Assembly (NCBI GenBank): GCA_045642565.1
Contig: JAZUJE010000002.1
Coordinates: 124,001-188,000, forward strand
Source of the DNA: UBA1764 sp045642565
GTDB lineage: Bacteria; Bacillota; Clostridia; Peptostreptococcales; Anaerovoracaceae
Length of the DNA: 64,000 nt
Direction of reading: 5' to 3'
A program made the translations under genes and the position numbers. This document shows, piece by piece, positions 1 to 8,139 of the stretch; the first letter of the stretch is position 1; each line of letters starts with the position of its first letter. The notes below the pieces were generated by a model. That model did not search any database and had not been told where the DNA came from. It was given only the letters and a program-made list of their open reading frames with translations.

Positions 1-731
1 TCATCTGTAATATGTTTAAAAATTTCTGCAGGAATCTCTACACGAACCCCAATGTCTACACGATTAGATTTTGTTTCAAGATTTAAATCTTTGCAAACTT
101 TTTCCATCCATGAAGAACCAGAGCGGCCAACAGAAACAATGCACTTTTTTCCATAGAACTCTTCGTTCTCACATGTAACAACATATCCATTGTTCTCTTG
201 GCGAATAGTATTTGCTGAAGTGAAAAAGTAGAAATCTATTTTTTCTTTCAGTTCATTATAAATATTAGCAAGAACTTCTTTATTAATATCCGTTCCTAAA
301 TGTCTAACTTGAGCATCCTGCAAATATAATTCATTTTGCATGCACAATGTTTTGAATTTGCTGGCTGCGGTAGAATACATTTTTGTTCCGCCACCACCCA
401 TCTTACAATTAATGCTGTCAACATAATTCATAAGCTCGGTAGCACGTTCTTTACCTATATATTCATACAAAGTCCCGCCAAAATCATTTGTAATATTATA
501 TTTGCCATCAGAAAAAGCTCCGGCTCCGCCAAAACCTGTCATGATTGCACAATGAGCACAACTAATACATTTATCGACTTTGCCATCTACAATTGGACAA
601 TGTCTATCAGCAAGGGGACTGCCACTTTCAAGTATGGCAATCTTAAGCGATGGATTAAGTTTAATAAGCTCGTAAGCGGAAAATATTCCGCCCGGACCTG
701 CTCCAATTATTACAATGTCGTATTTTTTCAT
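1..731 (-). CDS. FAD-dependent oxidoreductase (COG2509-like), C-terminus cut by window edge
   Basis: About 243 codons are visible; the 3' end lies outside the window. The N-terminus has a Rossmann FAD-binding motif (VIIGAGPGG), followed by a Cys-containing stretch (KCISCAHC) and a glycine-rich GFGGAGAFSDGK segment. This pattern is typical of the large uncharacterised FAD-dependent dehydrogenases of the COG2509 type. The substrate is unknown. The ATG at 731 has an AGGAG ribosome binding site 18 nt downstream of the tRNA-Thr 3' end, so the gene is probably co-transcribed with prfB, the HAD gene and the tRNA. The FAD fold is clear; the exact family is an inference from the motif pattern. Confidence 0.8.
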   Translation of the reverse strand, partial: MKKYDIVIIGAGPGGIFSAYELIKLNPSLKIAILESGSPLADRHCPIVDGKVDKCISCAHCAIMTGFGGAGAFSDGKYNITNDFGGTLYEYIGKERATELMNYVDSINCKMGGGGTKMYSTAASKFKTLCMQNELYLQDAQVRHLGTDINKEVLANIYNELKEKIDFYFFTSANTIRQENNGYVVTCENEEFYGKKCIVSVGRSGSSWMEKVCKDLNLETKSNRVDIGVRVEIPAEIFKHITD

Positions 732-749
732 TATGTTTCTCCTATAAAG

Positions 750-825
750 TGGAGCTGGCGGCGGGACTCGAACCCGCCACAGCCTGATTACGAATCAGGT
801 CCTCTACCTGATGAGGTACGCCAGC
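750..825 (-). tRNA. tRNA-Thr (anticodon CGT)
   Basis: On the minus strand a full cloverleaf can be drawn: acceptor GCTGGCG/CGCCAGC, D arm CCTC/GAGG, anticodon arm CCTGA/TCAGG with loop TTCGTAA (anticodon CGT, reads ACG), T arm GCGGG-TTCGAGT-CCCGC, discriminator T and an encoded CCA. It starts only 4 nt after the stop codon of the HAD gene and ends 18 nt before the next ATG, so it must be cut from a mixed mRNA/tRNA transcript unless a promoter lies inside the HAD gene. Confidence 0.96.
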
Positions 826-829
826 CTAT

Positions 830-1474
830 TTATATGATATCTAACAATTCTTCTGCTTTCATTATTGTATATTCAGCACGATTAATTCCATTACGATCCT
901 CTTTTGGCAAACATATAGTCCAATCGACTAACACTGCCTGCATTCCGGCATTATGCGCACACTGAATATCATAACGGCTATCGCCAATATAAATTGCATC
1001 TTTAGGCTCTACGCCAAGTCTTTTAAGTGCAATAAGACATGGTGCAGGGTCCGGTTTATGAGCAGGAGTATCTTCACATGAAACAAAAGTATCAAACAAT
1101 TCTTCCATGTTGAATTTCTGTAACCCTACCATAGTTTGCGATTTTGTTCTACTGGTTACTATTCCTGTCAGGTAATTTCTTCTTTTCAATTCCTGAACTA
1201 ATTCTTTCATTCCGGAAAATAAAGTAACCTCTTCTGCAAAGAAGCTATGCTGATAATTTCTAAATTTATTTAAAATCTCATCAAGGTCTACATCTGGGAA
1301 ACGTGCTTTTAAAGTATCCGCTAACGCTTCACCAAAGCTGCCGACAACTTCTTCATCGCGACATACTCTTCCAAGATATTCTTTATAAATATATCTCCAA
1401 GATTTCAATATTATTTCATTTGTATCTGCTATTGTGCCATCAAAGTCAAAAAGCACAGCTTTAATCTTATTCAT
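830..1474 (-). CDS. HAD-superfamily hydrolase, phosphoglycolate/pyrophosphatase-like
   Basis: A 214-residue haloacid-dehalogenase phosphatase. Motif I is VLFDFDGTIADT (nucleophile Asp10), motif II is the T of IVTSRT, motif III is the Lys of AHKPDPAP, and motif IV is YIGDSRYD. The helical cap sits between motifs I and II, as in the Gph/PpaX group. PpaX hydrolyses pyrophosphate made by HPr kinase/phosphorylase and Gph acts on 2-phosphoglycolate; sequence alone does not separate them. The start lies 2 nt after the prfB stop, so the two are translated from one mRNA. The stop is almost fused to the following tRNA-Thr. Confidence 0.88.
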   Translation of the reverse strand: MNKIKAVLFDFDGTIADTNEIILKSWRYIYKEYLGRVCRDEEVVGSFGEALADTLKARFPDVDLDEILNKFRNYQHSFFAEEVTLFSGMKELVQELKRRNYLTGIVTSRTKSQTMVGLQKFNMEELFDTFVSCEDTPAHKPDPAPCLIALKRLGVEPKDAIYIGDSRYDIQCAHNAGMQAVLVDWTICLPKEDRNGINRAEYTIMKAEELLDII

Positions 1475-1476
1475 GT

Positions 1477-2560
1477 TTAATTAATTCCTTCGTTTAGTGC
1501 TGCATTGATAAAGCCGTCAAGATCACCATCGAGCACTGAATCTGCATTACTTGTTTCATAGCCTGTTCTGGCATCCTTAACTAAAGTATAAGGATGTAAA
1601 AAGTAATTTCTTATTTGGCTTCCCCAGGTTATTTGGCTGTGATCACCGGTTATATCACTTATCTTGTCTTTATGCTCTTGTTTGGCAATAGCATACAATT
1701 TAGAATAAAGCATTCTCATTGCAAAGTTTTTATTTTGAATTTGAGAACGTTCATTTTGACAAGTGACAACGATTCCTGTCGGGATATGAGTAATTCTTAT
1801 TGCAGAATCTGTTTTATTGACATGCTGTCCGCCTGCTCCGGAACTTCTATATGTATCGATGCGAATATCTTTTTCATCAATTTCAACTTCTATATCTTCT
1901 GAAAGTTCCGGAATGACATCTACACTTGCAAAGCTTGTTTGTCTTTTGCCATTTGCATTATAAGGACTTATACGAACAAGTCTATGCACACCTCTTTCAA
2001 CCTTTAAATAGCCATAAGCATATTCGCCTTCAATAAGAAGTGTGGCAGATTTAATACCGGCCTCAGGATCCGGCTGATGGTCTAAAAGTTTTACTGTCCA
2101 GCCTTTTGTCTCGCAGTATCTAACATACATTCTAAAAATCATGTCAGCCCAATCTTGTGCATCAAGGCCTCCGGTTCCGGAATTTATTTTCAGAATCGCA
2201 TTATTTTTATCATATTCTTCACTTAATAAAGTCTTTACCGATAAAGCCCGACTAAGCTTATTAAATTCTTCAAAACTTTCGGCTGCGGCTTCTGCTTCAT
2301 CAAGTTCAACAAAATCTGCTGCATCTTGCAAAAGTTTTTCGCAATTTGCATATTCTGCAATTTGATTTTCAAGATTAGTTTTATCTTTCAGAACTTTATT
2401 AGCATGTTCTACATCATCCCAAAAACCATTTGTTGAAATTTCAAATTCTAAATCCTGTAATTTAAAACGGATCGCATCAATGTCAAAGAGAGTCCTTAAG
2501 TTTCCTTAAGGTCTCCTGTCCTTTAGCTATATCGTTTTTAAAATTATCAGCAATTATCAT
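1477..2560 (-). CDS. prfB: Peptide chain release factor 2, with programmed +1 frameshift
   Basis: RF2 releases peptides at UGA and UAA. The gene is read in two frames. An ATG at 2560 opens 25 codons ending CTT-TGA-C, with TGA at 2483-2485; a +1 slip then gives 335 more residues, for a product of about 360 aa. An AAGGA element just upstream acts as the internal Shine-Dalgarno stimulator. The catalytic SGAGGQHVN motif is intact. The stop-codon recognition tripeptide, usually SPF, reads SPY here (RISPYNANGK). The start overlaps the secA stop by one base (TAATG). Annotating only the long downstream frame would lose about 75 N-terminal residues. Confidence 0.96.
2482..2500 (-). other. prfB recoding site (CTT TGA C)
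   Basis: In-frame TGA at codon 26 within the classic slippery CTT-TGA-C, with a Shine-Dalgarno-like AAGGA 3-4 nt before the CTT. Low RF2 makes termination slow and favours the +1 shift, so RF2 tunes its own synthesis. This is well known for the family; the site itself is read directly here. Confidence 0.95.
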
Positions 2561-5205
2561 TATTCGTTCTTTCCGCAGCAGTTTTTATATTTTTTTCCGC
2601 TGCCACATGGGCAAGGATCATTACGTCCGATTTTTGGACTTGCACGTCTTATAGGTTCGTGGGTGCCTTCTTTGCTTTCCTTTGGAGCAGCTTTCGGTGC
2701 ACCTTCCAAAGTTCCGCCGGAAGCAGTTACAACTCCGCCCATACTTTGAGCTTCCTGATGTGTTCCCTCTGAAGCGGTAGCAACAGACCTGCGCTGTGCG
2801 CTCGTATTAACACTTACATTAAATACAAATCGTACCATATCATCGCAAATGGACTTAACCATAAGTTCAAACATGTCACCGCCTTCGTTGGCGTATGCTT
2901 GTGCAGGATCTTTTTGACCAATAGACTGAAGACCTATACCTGTCTTTAAGTCATCCATTGCATCGATATGATCCATCCATTTTGTATCTACAATTCTAAG
3001 AAGCAGCATGCGCTCAACTTCACGCATAACGTCTGTTCCGATTTCCTGCTCTTTTTTCTCATATGCATCAACAAAGCCTTCATAAATATCTTCGTGACTA
3101 AAATCAAATTGAGGACAATAGAATCTTATCTTTTCGCTGATATCAGAAGCTTGTCCCATAGCCTTTCCGGCTTCGGCATATTGAGTAATTTCGGTTGCGA
3201 TATCTTTCATCATGCTAAGAACATGATCTTTCAAATCTTCGCCATCAAGAACTCTTCTTCGTTCTTCGTAGATTGTTGAACGTTGTCTATTCATAACATC
3301 GTCATATTGAAGTACATAACGACGAATGCCATAGTTTCTACCTTCAACTCTCTTTTGAGCATTCTCTATTGTTTTCGTTAAAAGTCCGCCTTCAATGGCC
3401 TCATCTTGAACATTCAATTTGCTCATGAGTATCTGGATTTTTTCACCGCCAAATAATCTCATAAGATCATCATCAAGTGCAACAAAGAATTGAGATGAAC
3501 CAGGGTCCCCCTGACGGCCGGAACGACCTCTTAACTGATTATCAATACGTCGAGCTTCATGTCTCTCTGTACCAATAATATGAAGTCCTCCTAACTGACG
3601 AACCTCTTCACGCTCTTCTTCTGTTGCTTCACTTCCGCCAAGTAGAATATCTGTACCACGACCAGCCATGTTTGTAGCTATTGTTACAGCGCCTTTCTTA
3701 CCGGCTTCTGCGACAATCTCTGCTTCTCTCATATGTTGTTTTGCATTAAGTACGTTATGCTTTATTCCACGCTTTTTAAGCATCTCTGAAAGCATTTCTG
3801 ATTTTTCAACACTGACAGTACCAACCAAAACAGGTTGTCCGGCTTCATGCTTTTCTACAACAGATTCTACAACTGCTTTAAATTTAGCTTTTTGTGTAGC
3901 ATAAACGCTATCTTCTAAATCTTCTCTTATAACAGGCTTATTTGTCGGAATCTCTAAAACATTCATGTTATAGATTTCTACAAATTCGTCTTCCTCGGTT
4001 TTTGCTGTACCGGTCATTCCGGCAAGCTTTTTATACATTCTAAAATAGTTTTGAAGAGTAATAGTCGCGAGAGTCTTTGATTCGCTTCTTACTACTATGC
4101 CTTCTTTTGCTTCAATAGCCTGGTGCAAACCATCAGAATATCTTCTGCCGTACATAATACGACCGGTAAATTCATCAACGATATTAACTTCACCATCGTT
4201 AACAATATAGTCTATATCTCTATGCATTATCGCATGAGCTTTCATTGCAATTAAAACATGATGGTTTATATCCATATTTTCAGGATCGGCAAAGTTTTCA
4301 ATATTGAAATAGTGCTCAGCTTTTTCAATACCTTCATCTGTCAATGAAACTGTCTTATCTTTTTCATCTATGGTATAATCGTAACCTTTGTTAAGCTCGT
4401 CCTGATCAAATTGGTTATCACCAAAAACAGGATTGTTACCGACTTTTTCTTCTTGATTGATTATGCGACCACGAAGACCACGAACAAATCTATCTGCTTT
4501 TGTATAAAGATCTGTACTTTCGCCGCCCATTCCGGAAATTATAAGTGGAGTTCTTGCCTCATCAATTAAAATAGAATCGACTTCGTCTACGATTGCATAA
4601 TTAAGTTCGCGCTGCATAAGTTGTTCTTTGTAAATAACCATGTTATCGCGAAGATAATCAAAACCGAATTCATTATTTGTTCCGTATGTAATGTCGCATT
4701 GATATGCAGCTTGACGCTCTTGCCCTTCAATGTCGTGAATAACGCATCCTACTGTAAGGCCAAGGAAGTTATAAAGTTTACCCATCCAATCAGCATCACG
4801 CTTCGCAAGATAATCGTTTACTGTAACAACATGGACACCTTTACCCTCGAGCGCGTTAAGATAAACAGGCAATGTAGCGACTAAAGTTTTACCTTCGCCT
4901 GTTTTCATTTCTGCAATATTTCCCTGATGAAGAACTATGCCACCGATTAACTGTACATGGAAAGGCTTCATTCCTAATGCACGAACGCTACCTTCACGAC
5001 AAACGGCAAAAGCTTCAGGTAAAATATCATCTAATGTTTCGCCATTCTTTAAACGATCCTTAAACTCTTGAGTCTTAGCTTTGAGCTCTTCATCAGAGAG
5101 TTTTTGCATAGTTTCGTCTAAAGCTTCTATCTGTTCTACTATTTTTTCAATTTTCTTAATTTGCTTGGCATTTGGATCGCCAAGTATTGCTGTCATAAAT
5201 CCCAT
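2560..5205 (-). CDS. secA: Preprotein translocase ATPase SecA
   Basis: An 881-residue motor ATPase of the Sec export channel. The Walker A box is at about residues 101-108 (KTGEGKTL), the DEAD-type box reads VDEVDSILIDEARTPL, and helicase motif GTDILLGG and the arginine-finger segment RGRSGRQGDPGSS follow. A C-terminal SEC-C zinc motif (NDPCPCGSGKKYKNCC) would bind SecB or phospholipid/ribosome. Full length for the family. The start has a GAGG site. It heads an operon with prfB, whose ATG overlaps its stop. Confidence 0.98.
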   Translation of the reverse strand: MGFMTAILGDPNAKQIKKIEKIVEQIEALDETMQKLSDEELKAKTQEFKDRLKNGETLDDILPEAFAVCREGSVRALGMKPFHVQLIGGIVLHQGNIAEMKTGEGKTLVATLPVYLNALEGKGVHVVTVNDYLAKRDADWMGKLYNFLGLTVGCVIHDIEGQERQAAYQCDITYGTNNEFGFDYLRDNMVIYKEQLMQRELNYAIVDEVDSILIDEARTPLIISGMGGESTDLYTKADRFVRGLRGRIINQEEKVGNNPVFGDNQFDQDELNKGYDYTIDEKDKTVSLTDEGIEKAEHYFNIENFADPENMDINHHVLIAMKAHAIMHRDIDYIVNDGEVNIVDEFTGRIMYGRRYSDGLHQAIEAKEGIVVRSESKTLATITLQNYFRMYKKLAGMTGTAKTEEDEFVEIYNMNVLEIPTNKPVIREDLEDSVYATQKAKFKAVVESVVEKHEAGQPVLVGTVSVEKSEMLSEMLKKRGIKHNVLNAKQHMREAEIVAEAGKKGAVTIATNMAGRGTDILLGGSEATEEEREEVRQLGGLHIIGTERHEARRIDNQLRGRSGRQGDPGSSQFFVALDDDLMRLFGGEKIQILMSKLNVQDEAIEGGLLTKTIENAQKRVEGRNYGIRRYVLQYDDVMNRQRSTIYEERRRVLDGEDLKDHVLSMMKDIATEITQYAEAGKAMGQASDISEKIRFYCPQFDFSHEDIYEGFVDAYEKKEQEIGTDVMREVERMLLLRIVDTKWMDHIDAMDDLKTGIGLQSIGQKDPAQAYANEGGDMFELMVKSICDDMVRFVFNVSVNTSAQRRSVATASEGTHQEAQSMGGVVTASGGTLEGAPKAAPKESKEGTHEPIRRASPKIGRNDPCPCGSGKKYKNCCGKNE

Positions 5206-5245
5206 TTTTACGCCTCATATAGTTAAGTACATAAAATAACATATC

Positions 5246-5254
5246 AGTATACCA
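5246..5254 (-). promoter_or_regulatory. Extended -10 promoter for secA-prfB operon
   Basis: On the minus strand TGG-TATACT matches an extended -10 (TGn plus -10 hexamer), about 40 nt upstream of the secA ATG. No good -35 is seen, which is usual for extended -10 promoters. Confidence 0.5.
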
Positions 5255-5296
5255 TAAATCAGGGCTTTAGGTCTATATAGAGGGCTTTAAAACCCC

Positions 5297-5314
5297 GCCG
5301 GAAAAGCTTCCGGC
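5297..5314 (-). terminator. Hairpin in the pepM29-secA gap
   Basis: Perfect 7-bp stem GCCGGAA/TTCCGGC with loop AAGC. It has no clear U-run on the minus strand, so it is a weak terminator or a backup to the hairpin at 5343-5368. Confidence 0.4.
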
Positions 5315-5342
5315 ACTTGGAATTGCATAATTTTCAAGCTAA

Positions 5343-5368
5343 AAGCCGCAGTATAGCTACCGCGGCTT
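5343..5368 (-). terminator. Terminator after M29 aminopeptidase gene
   Basis: 7-bp stem AAGCCGC/GCGGCTT with a 12-nt loop, followed on the minus strand by a short T-rich stretch, about 35 nt past the stop codon. Confidence 0.5.
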
Positions 5369-5402
5369 GAAATTATATGTTTTTAGTTATATAAAGACTA
5401 AT

Positions 5403-6512
5403 TTACTTAAGATTTTCCGGATTCAGGCACTGTAAATCTTCAGGAACAAACAGCCCGTCTTTACGAATAAGCTCCCCATCAAACCAAATCTCACCGCCAC
5501 CGTATTCCGGGCGCTGAATATTTACAAGATCCCAATGAATGGCCGATTTGTTTCCATTGTCGCAGTCATCATAGCAGCGGCCCGGAGTAAGATGGAAAGA
5601 TCCGCAAATTTTTTCATCAAATAAAGTATCCTTCATCGGTTCAAGAACATATGGATTTACCCCGATTGCAAATTCGCCGAAATAACGAGCTCCTTCATCT
5701 GTATCAAGAAGAGCATTAATTTTAGCATTGTCATTTGCTGTCGCATTAACAATTTTGCCATCCTTGATGTCAAAGTGAATATTTTCATATGTGAATCCGT
5801 TTTCAAGTGAAACCGTATTATAAGTTATATGCCCATTCATAGAATTTCTGACAGGAGCTGTATAAACTTCGCCATCAGGAATATTCATGCTGCCGGAGCA
5901 TTTAATACTTCCAATTCCTTTAATGCTGAATTTAAGATCAAGGTTTGGCCCAAGAAGATGAACCTGGTCTGCATTATCCATTCTCTTCTTAAGAGCATCC
6001 ATTGCTTTATCCATTTTTGCATAATCGAGAGTGCAAACATTAAAATAGAAATCTTCAAAAGCTTCTAAGCTCATATTTGCAAGCTGTGCCATAGCATTAT
6101 TCGGATATCTTAAAACAACCCACTTTGTGTTTTCTACTCTGTAATCAAGAAGCTCAGATCCAAGTAAATTATCAAGTGAGATTTGTGAATCAGGAACATC
6201 AGAAAGTTCACTTGTATTATCTGATGCGCGAACTGAAATAAAGCATTGCATCTTCTTCATAAATTCAAGATCGTGATTATACTTAAGTTGAAGTTGCTCT
6301 TTATTAGCAGATTTCAAAATCTCTCTTAATGTTGTATCATCCCAGAATTCAAGAAAAGGATTTCCTCCGGCCTTATAGACATCACGAATAAGTTGAACTA
6401 TAAGAGGACGAACACTATCACCATTAGCCTTAATAAGAACGTTTTCTCCCGGCTGAACTTTCACAGAAAAATTAACTAATAAATTTGAAAGCTTTTCAAT
6501 TCTGTTATCCAT
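5403..6512 (-). CDS. Aminopeptidase, M29 family
   Basis: A 369-residue metallo-aminopeptidase like AmpS/PepS, which removes N-terminal residues from peptides in the cytosol using two metal ions. The N-terminal region KVQPGENVLIKANGD and the C-terminal metal-site segments ARYFGEFAIGVNP, GSFHLTPG, SAIHWDLV and EIWFDGELI are the conserved M29 blocks. Length is normal for the family. No signal peptide or membrane segment. It follows the unrecognised gene at 6522-7703 by 9 nt and ends in a hairpin, so the two form a short transcription unit. Confidence 0.93.
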   Translation of the reverse strand: MDNRIEKLSNLLVNFSVKVQPGENVLIKANGDSVRPLIVQLIRDVYKAGGNPFLEFWDDTTLREILKSANKEQLQLKYNHDLEFMKKMQCFISVRASDNTSELSDVPDSQISLDNLLGSELLDYRVENTKWVVLRYPNNAMAQLANMSLEAFEDFYFNVCTLDYAKMDKAMDALKKRMDNADQVHLLGPNLDLKFSIKGIGSIKCSGSMNIPDGEVYTAPVRNSMNGHITYNTVSLENGFTYENIHFDIKDGKIVNATANDNAKINALLDTDEGARYFGEFAIGVNPYVLEPMKDTLFDEKICGSFHLTPGRCYDDCDNGNKSAIHWDLVNIQRPEYGGGEIWFDGELIRKDGLFVPEDLQCLNPENLK

Positions 6513-6521
6513 AAATTTCTC

Positions 6522-7703
6522 CTAATTAATTGAATTAATATATTCATTAAAGTCTGTAAAACCAGATTCTGCAAAATCATAAATAATTGATGCCGCAAAC
6601 TTATAACGATTTGTAATATCAAGAAACTCTCCGGCAGTGCTTAATGCTAAATTCATTTCAGCCTTGAGCACATCCTCCATATTGTATGCCGCAACAACAA
6701 TCTGGTTTATTCCTGCCACATAATATAAAGCTTGAACATCATTGCTCAGCATAAAAAGCTTAGATTCTGCATGATTATTATCAGGCTTAAATTCCATAAA
6801 CATATCTCCATTAGAATGGCTATTCTGAGTCATGCCAAGTGTAAACTCTTCAAAGCAAGCCGAGAATTTATATATATCTATATTGTCCTTAAATTCAAAG
6901 ACAGTAACAAACTCTTCTCTTGCAAGCAGCATACTTGTTTCATAGAGACTCAAACTAATGTCTGATATTTTTTTCACGCCGACTACCTTGCGTTTATAAA
7001 CTTCAATTTCGCTAACTATTAAATGATGTATCTGTTCTGATTCAAGCTCAATCAAAGTTTCGCATCTGTATACTTTATTAGTGCCCGCAGTTTCAGGAAG
7101 TGTTGTAATTTTGTTTCTTAAAAAAGTACAATGGCTGGAAATACCAAGGTCTTCAATATTTGCATTACTTTCACTTACAAATTTCAATGCTTCCAAATCT
7201 CTACCAAAATAGCGCATTAAATAATAATTTACAACGCCGTAATCTGTTTTGATTTTGACACACATTTTCGAATTTAATGCATCTATTTCATCCTTTGATA
7301 ATTCGCAAGCTCTCGCTTGCACAAAAGGAATTTCTTTTATTTCTTCCGGAAGTTCTTGCTTCTTATTTTTAGTATCCTCTATCATCCAATTTGCAAGATA
7401 ATAAGCTTCGCTTTCTGTGATTTCTATAATTTGTGCTCCAAGACCGGCAAAGCATTGTTTCACATCACGTTTGATTTCATTAAAATCGTTAGAGTAAACT
7501 ATTTTTAAGCTTTCAAGTCCAAGCTCTTCATAATCAAAATAGTAAAACTGATGCTCGTTAGGATTATCCGGCAAAGCGGTATCACTAAAAATTAAGTGCA
7601 TAGCAACAACACCCATAAGTCTGGTGTCTGAAACTACGCCTGATATGAATTTGTATCGGTTTAGATTGGAAGGATCTAAACCACCCTTAAGAACCTTTAT
7701 CAT
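6522..7703 (-). CDS. Conserved-looking protein of unknown function
   Basis: I do not recognise this 393-residue protein. It looks cytosolic: no signal peptide, no membrane segment, acidic, with mixed alpha/beta character and scattered single cysteines. The reading frame extends to a TTG at 7712, but that codon lies inside the U-run of the preceding terminator, so the ATG at 7703 is the better start. No Shine-Dalgarno is visible before it: the rpmE terminator hairpin ends 12 nt upstream. It is followed closely by the M29 aminopeptidase gene, which suggests co-transcription but not a function. Confidence 0.7.
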   Translation of the reverse strand: MIKVLKGGLDPSNLNRYKFISGVVSDTRLMGVVAMHLIFSDTALPDNPNEHQFYYFDYEELGLESLKIVYSNDFNEIKRDVKQCFAGLGAQIIEITESEAYYLANWMIEDTKNKKQELPEEIKEIPFVQARACELSKDEIDALNSKMCVKIKTDYGVVNYYLMRYFGRDLEALKFVSESNANIEDLGISSHCTFLRNKITTLPETAGTNKVYRCETLIELESEQIHHLIVSEIEVYKRKVVGVKKISDISLSLYETSMLLAREEFVTVFEFKDNIDIYKFSACFEEFTLGMTQNSHSNGDMFMEFKPDNNHAESKLFMLSNDVQALYYVAGINQIVVAAYNMEDVLKAEMNLALSTAGEFLDITNRYKFAASIIYDFAESGFTDFNEYINSIN

Positions 7704-7715
7704 ATATAACAAAAA

Positions 7716-7734
7716 CCCAGCGCTATGCGCTGGG
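7716..7734 (-). terminator. rpmE terminator
   Basis: Perfect 8-bp stem CCCAGCGC/GCGCTGGG with a 3-nt loop, followed on the minus strand by TTTTTG. It lies 14 nt after the rpmE stop and abuts the start of the next gene. Confidence 0.85.
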
Positions 7735-7748
7735 TATCAGTCCTTTGA

Positions 7749-7949
7749 TTAGTCGAGATTGTACTTTGACTTAAACTTTTCAACACGACCGCCACGATGA
7801 GCAAACTTCTGCTGGCCTGTGAAGAAAGGATGGCACTGAGAACAAACATCAAGTCTCATCTCAGGCTTATTGGACTTTGTCATGAATGTGTTGCCGCAAG
7901 CGCATGTAACCTTGCAATCTACATATTCAGGATGGATTCCTTCTTTCAT
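7749..7949 (-). CDS. rpmE: Ribosomal protein L31 (zinc form)
   Basis: 66-residue large-subunit protein. Four cysteines in two pairs (VTCACGN and VCSQCHPF) mark the zinc-binding, C+ type of L31. Typical family ending GGRVEKFKSKY. It has an AAGGAGG ribosome binding site, its own sigma-A promoter, and a strong terminator, so it is expressed separately although it sits downstream of rho-DUF1385-prmC. Confidence 0.98.
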   Translation of the reverse strand: MKEGIHPEYVDCKVTCACGNTFMTKSNKPEMRLDVCSQCHPFFTGQQKFAHRGGRVEKFKSKYNLD

Positions 7950-8012
7950 TTTACTGTCCTCCTTCTTAAAGAGTATCTATGTCTTAATATTTTTTAACTA
8001 AAACGCCTATAT

Positions 8013-8041
8013 ATGATACCATTTTAACGGGTTTCATGCAA
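8013..8041 (-). promoter_or_regulatory. Sigma-A promoter for rpmE
   Basis: TTGCAT at 8036-8041, 17-bp spacer, TATCAT at 8013-8018 (minus strand). About 60 nt of leader precede the rpmE start. Confidence 0.7.
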
Positions 8042-8139
8042 GTATAAATCAAAGGCAAAGCCCTTTTTTCAAGTATTTGTGGGCATCTTTTAAAAAAGTA
8101 CTACAAATTGTGCCACTTTTACCGAAAAGTATATATTTG

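Noticed and set aside
336..965. Plus-strand frame of 209 codons at the left end
   Set aside because: It runs through the tRNA-Thr gene and opposite two real genes; its product has no recognisable character.
6522..7712. TTG start at 7712 for the unknown gene
   Set aside because: The TTG falls next to the U-run of the rpmE terminator; the ATG at 7703 is more likely.
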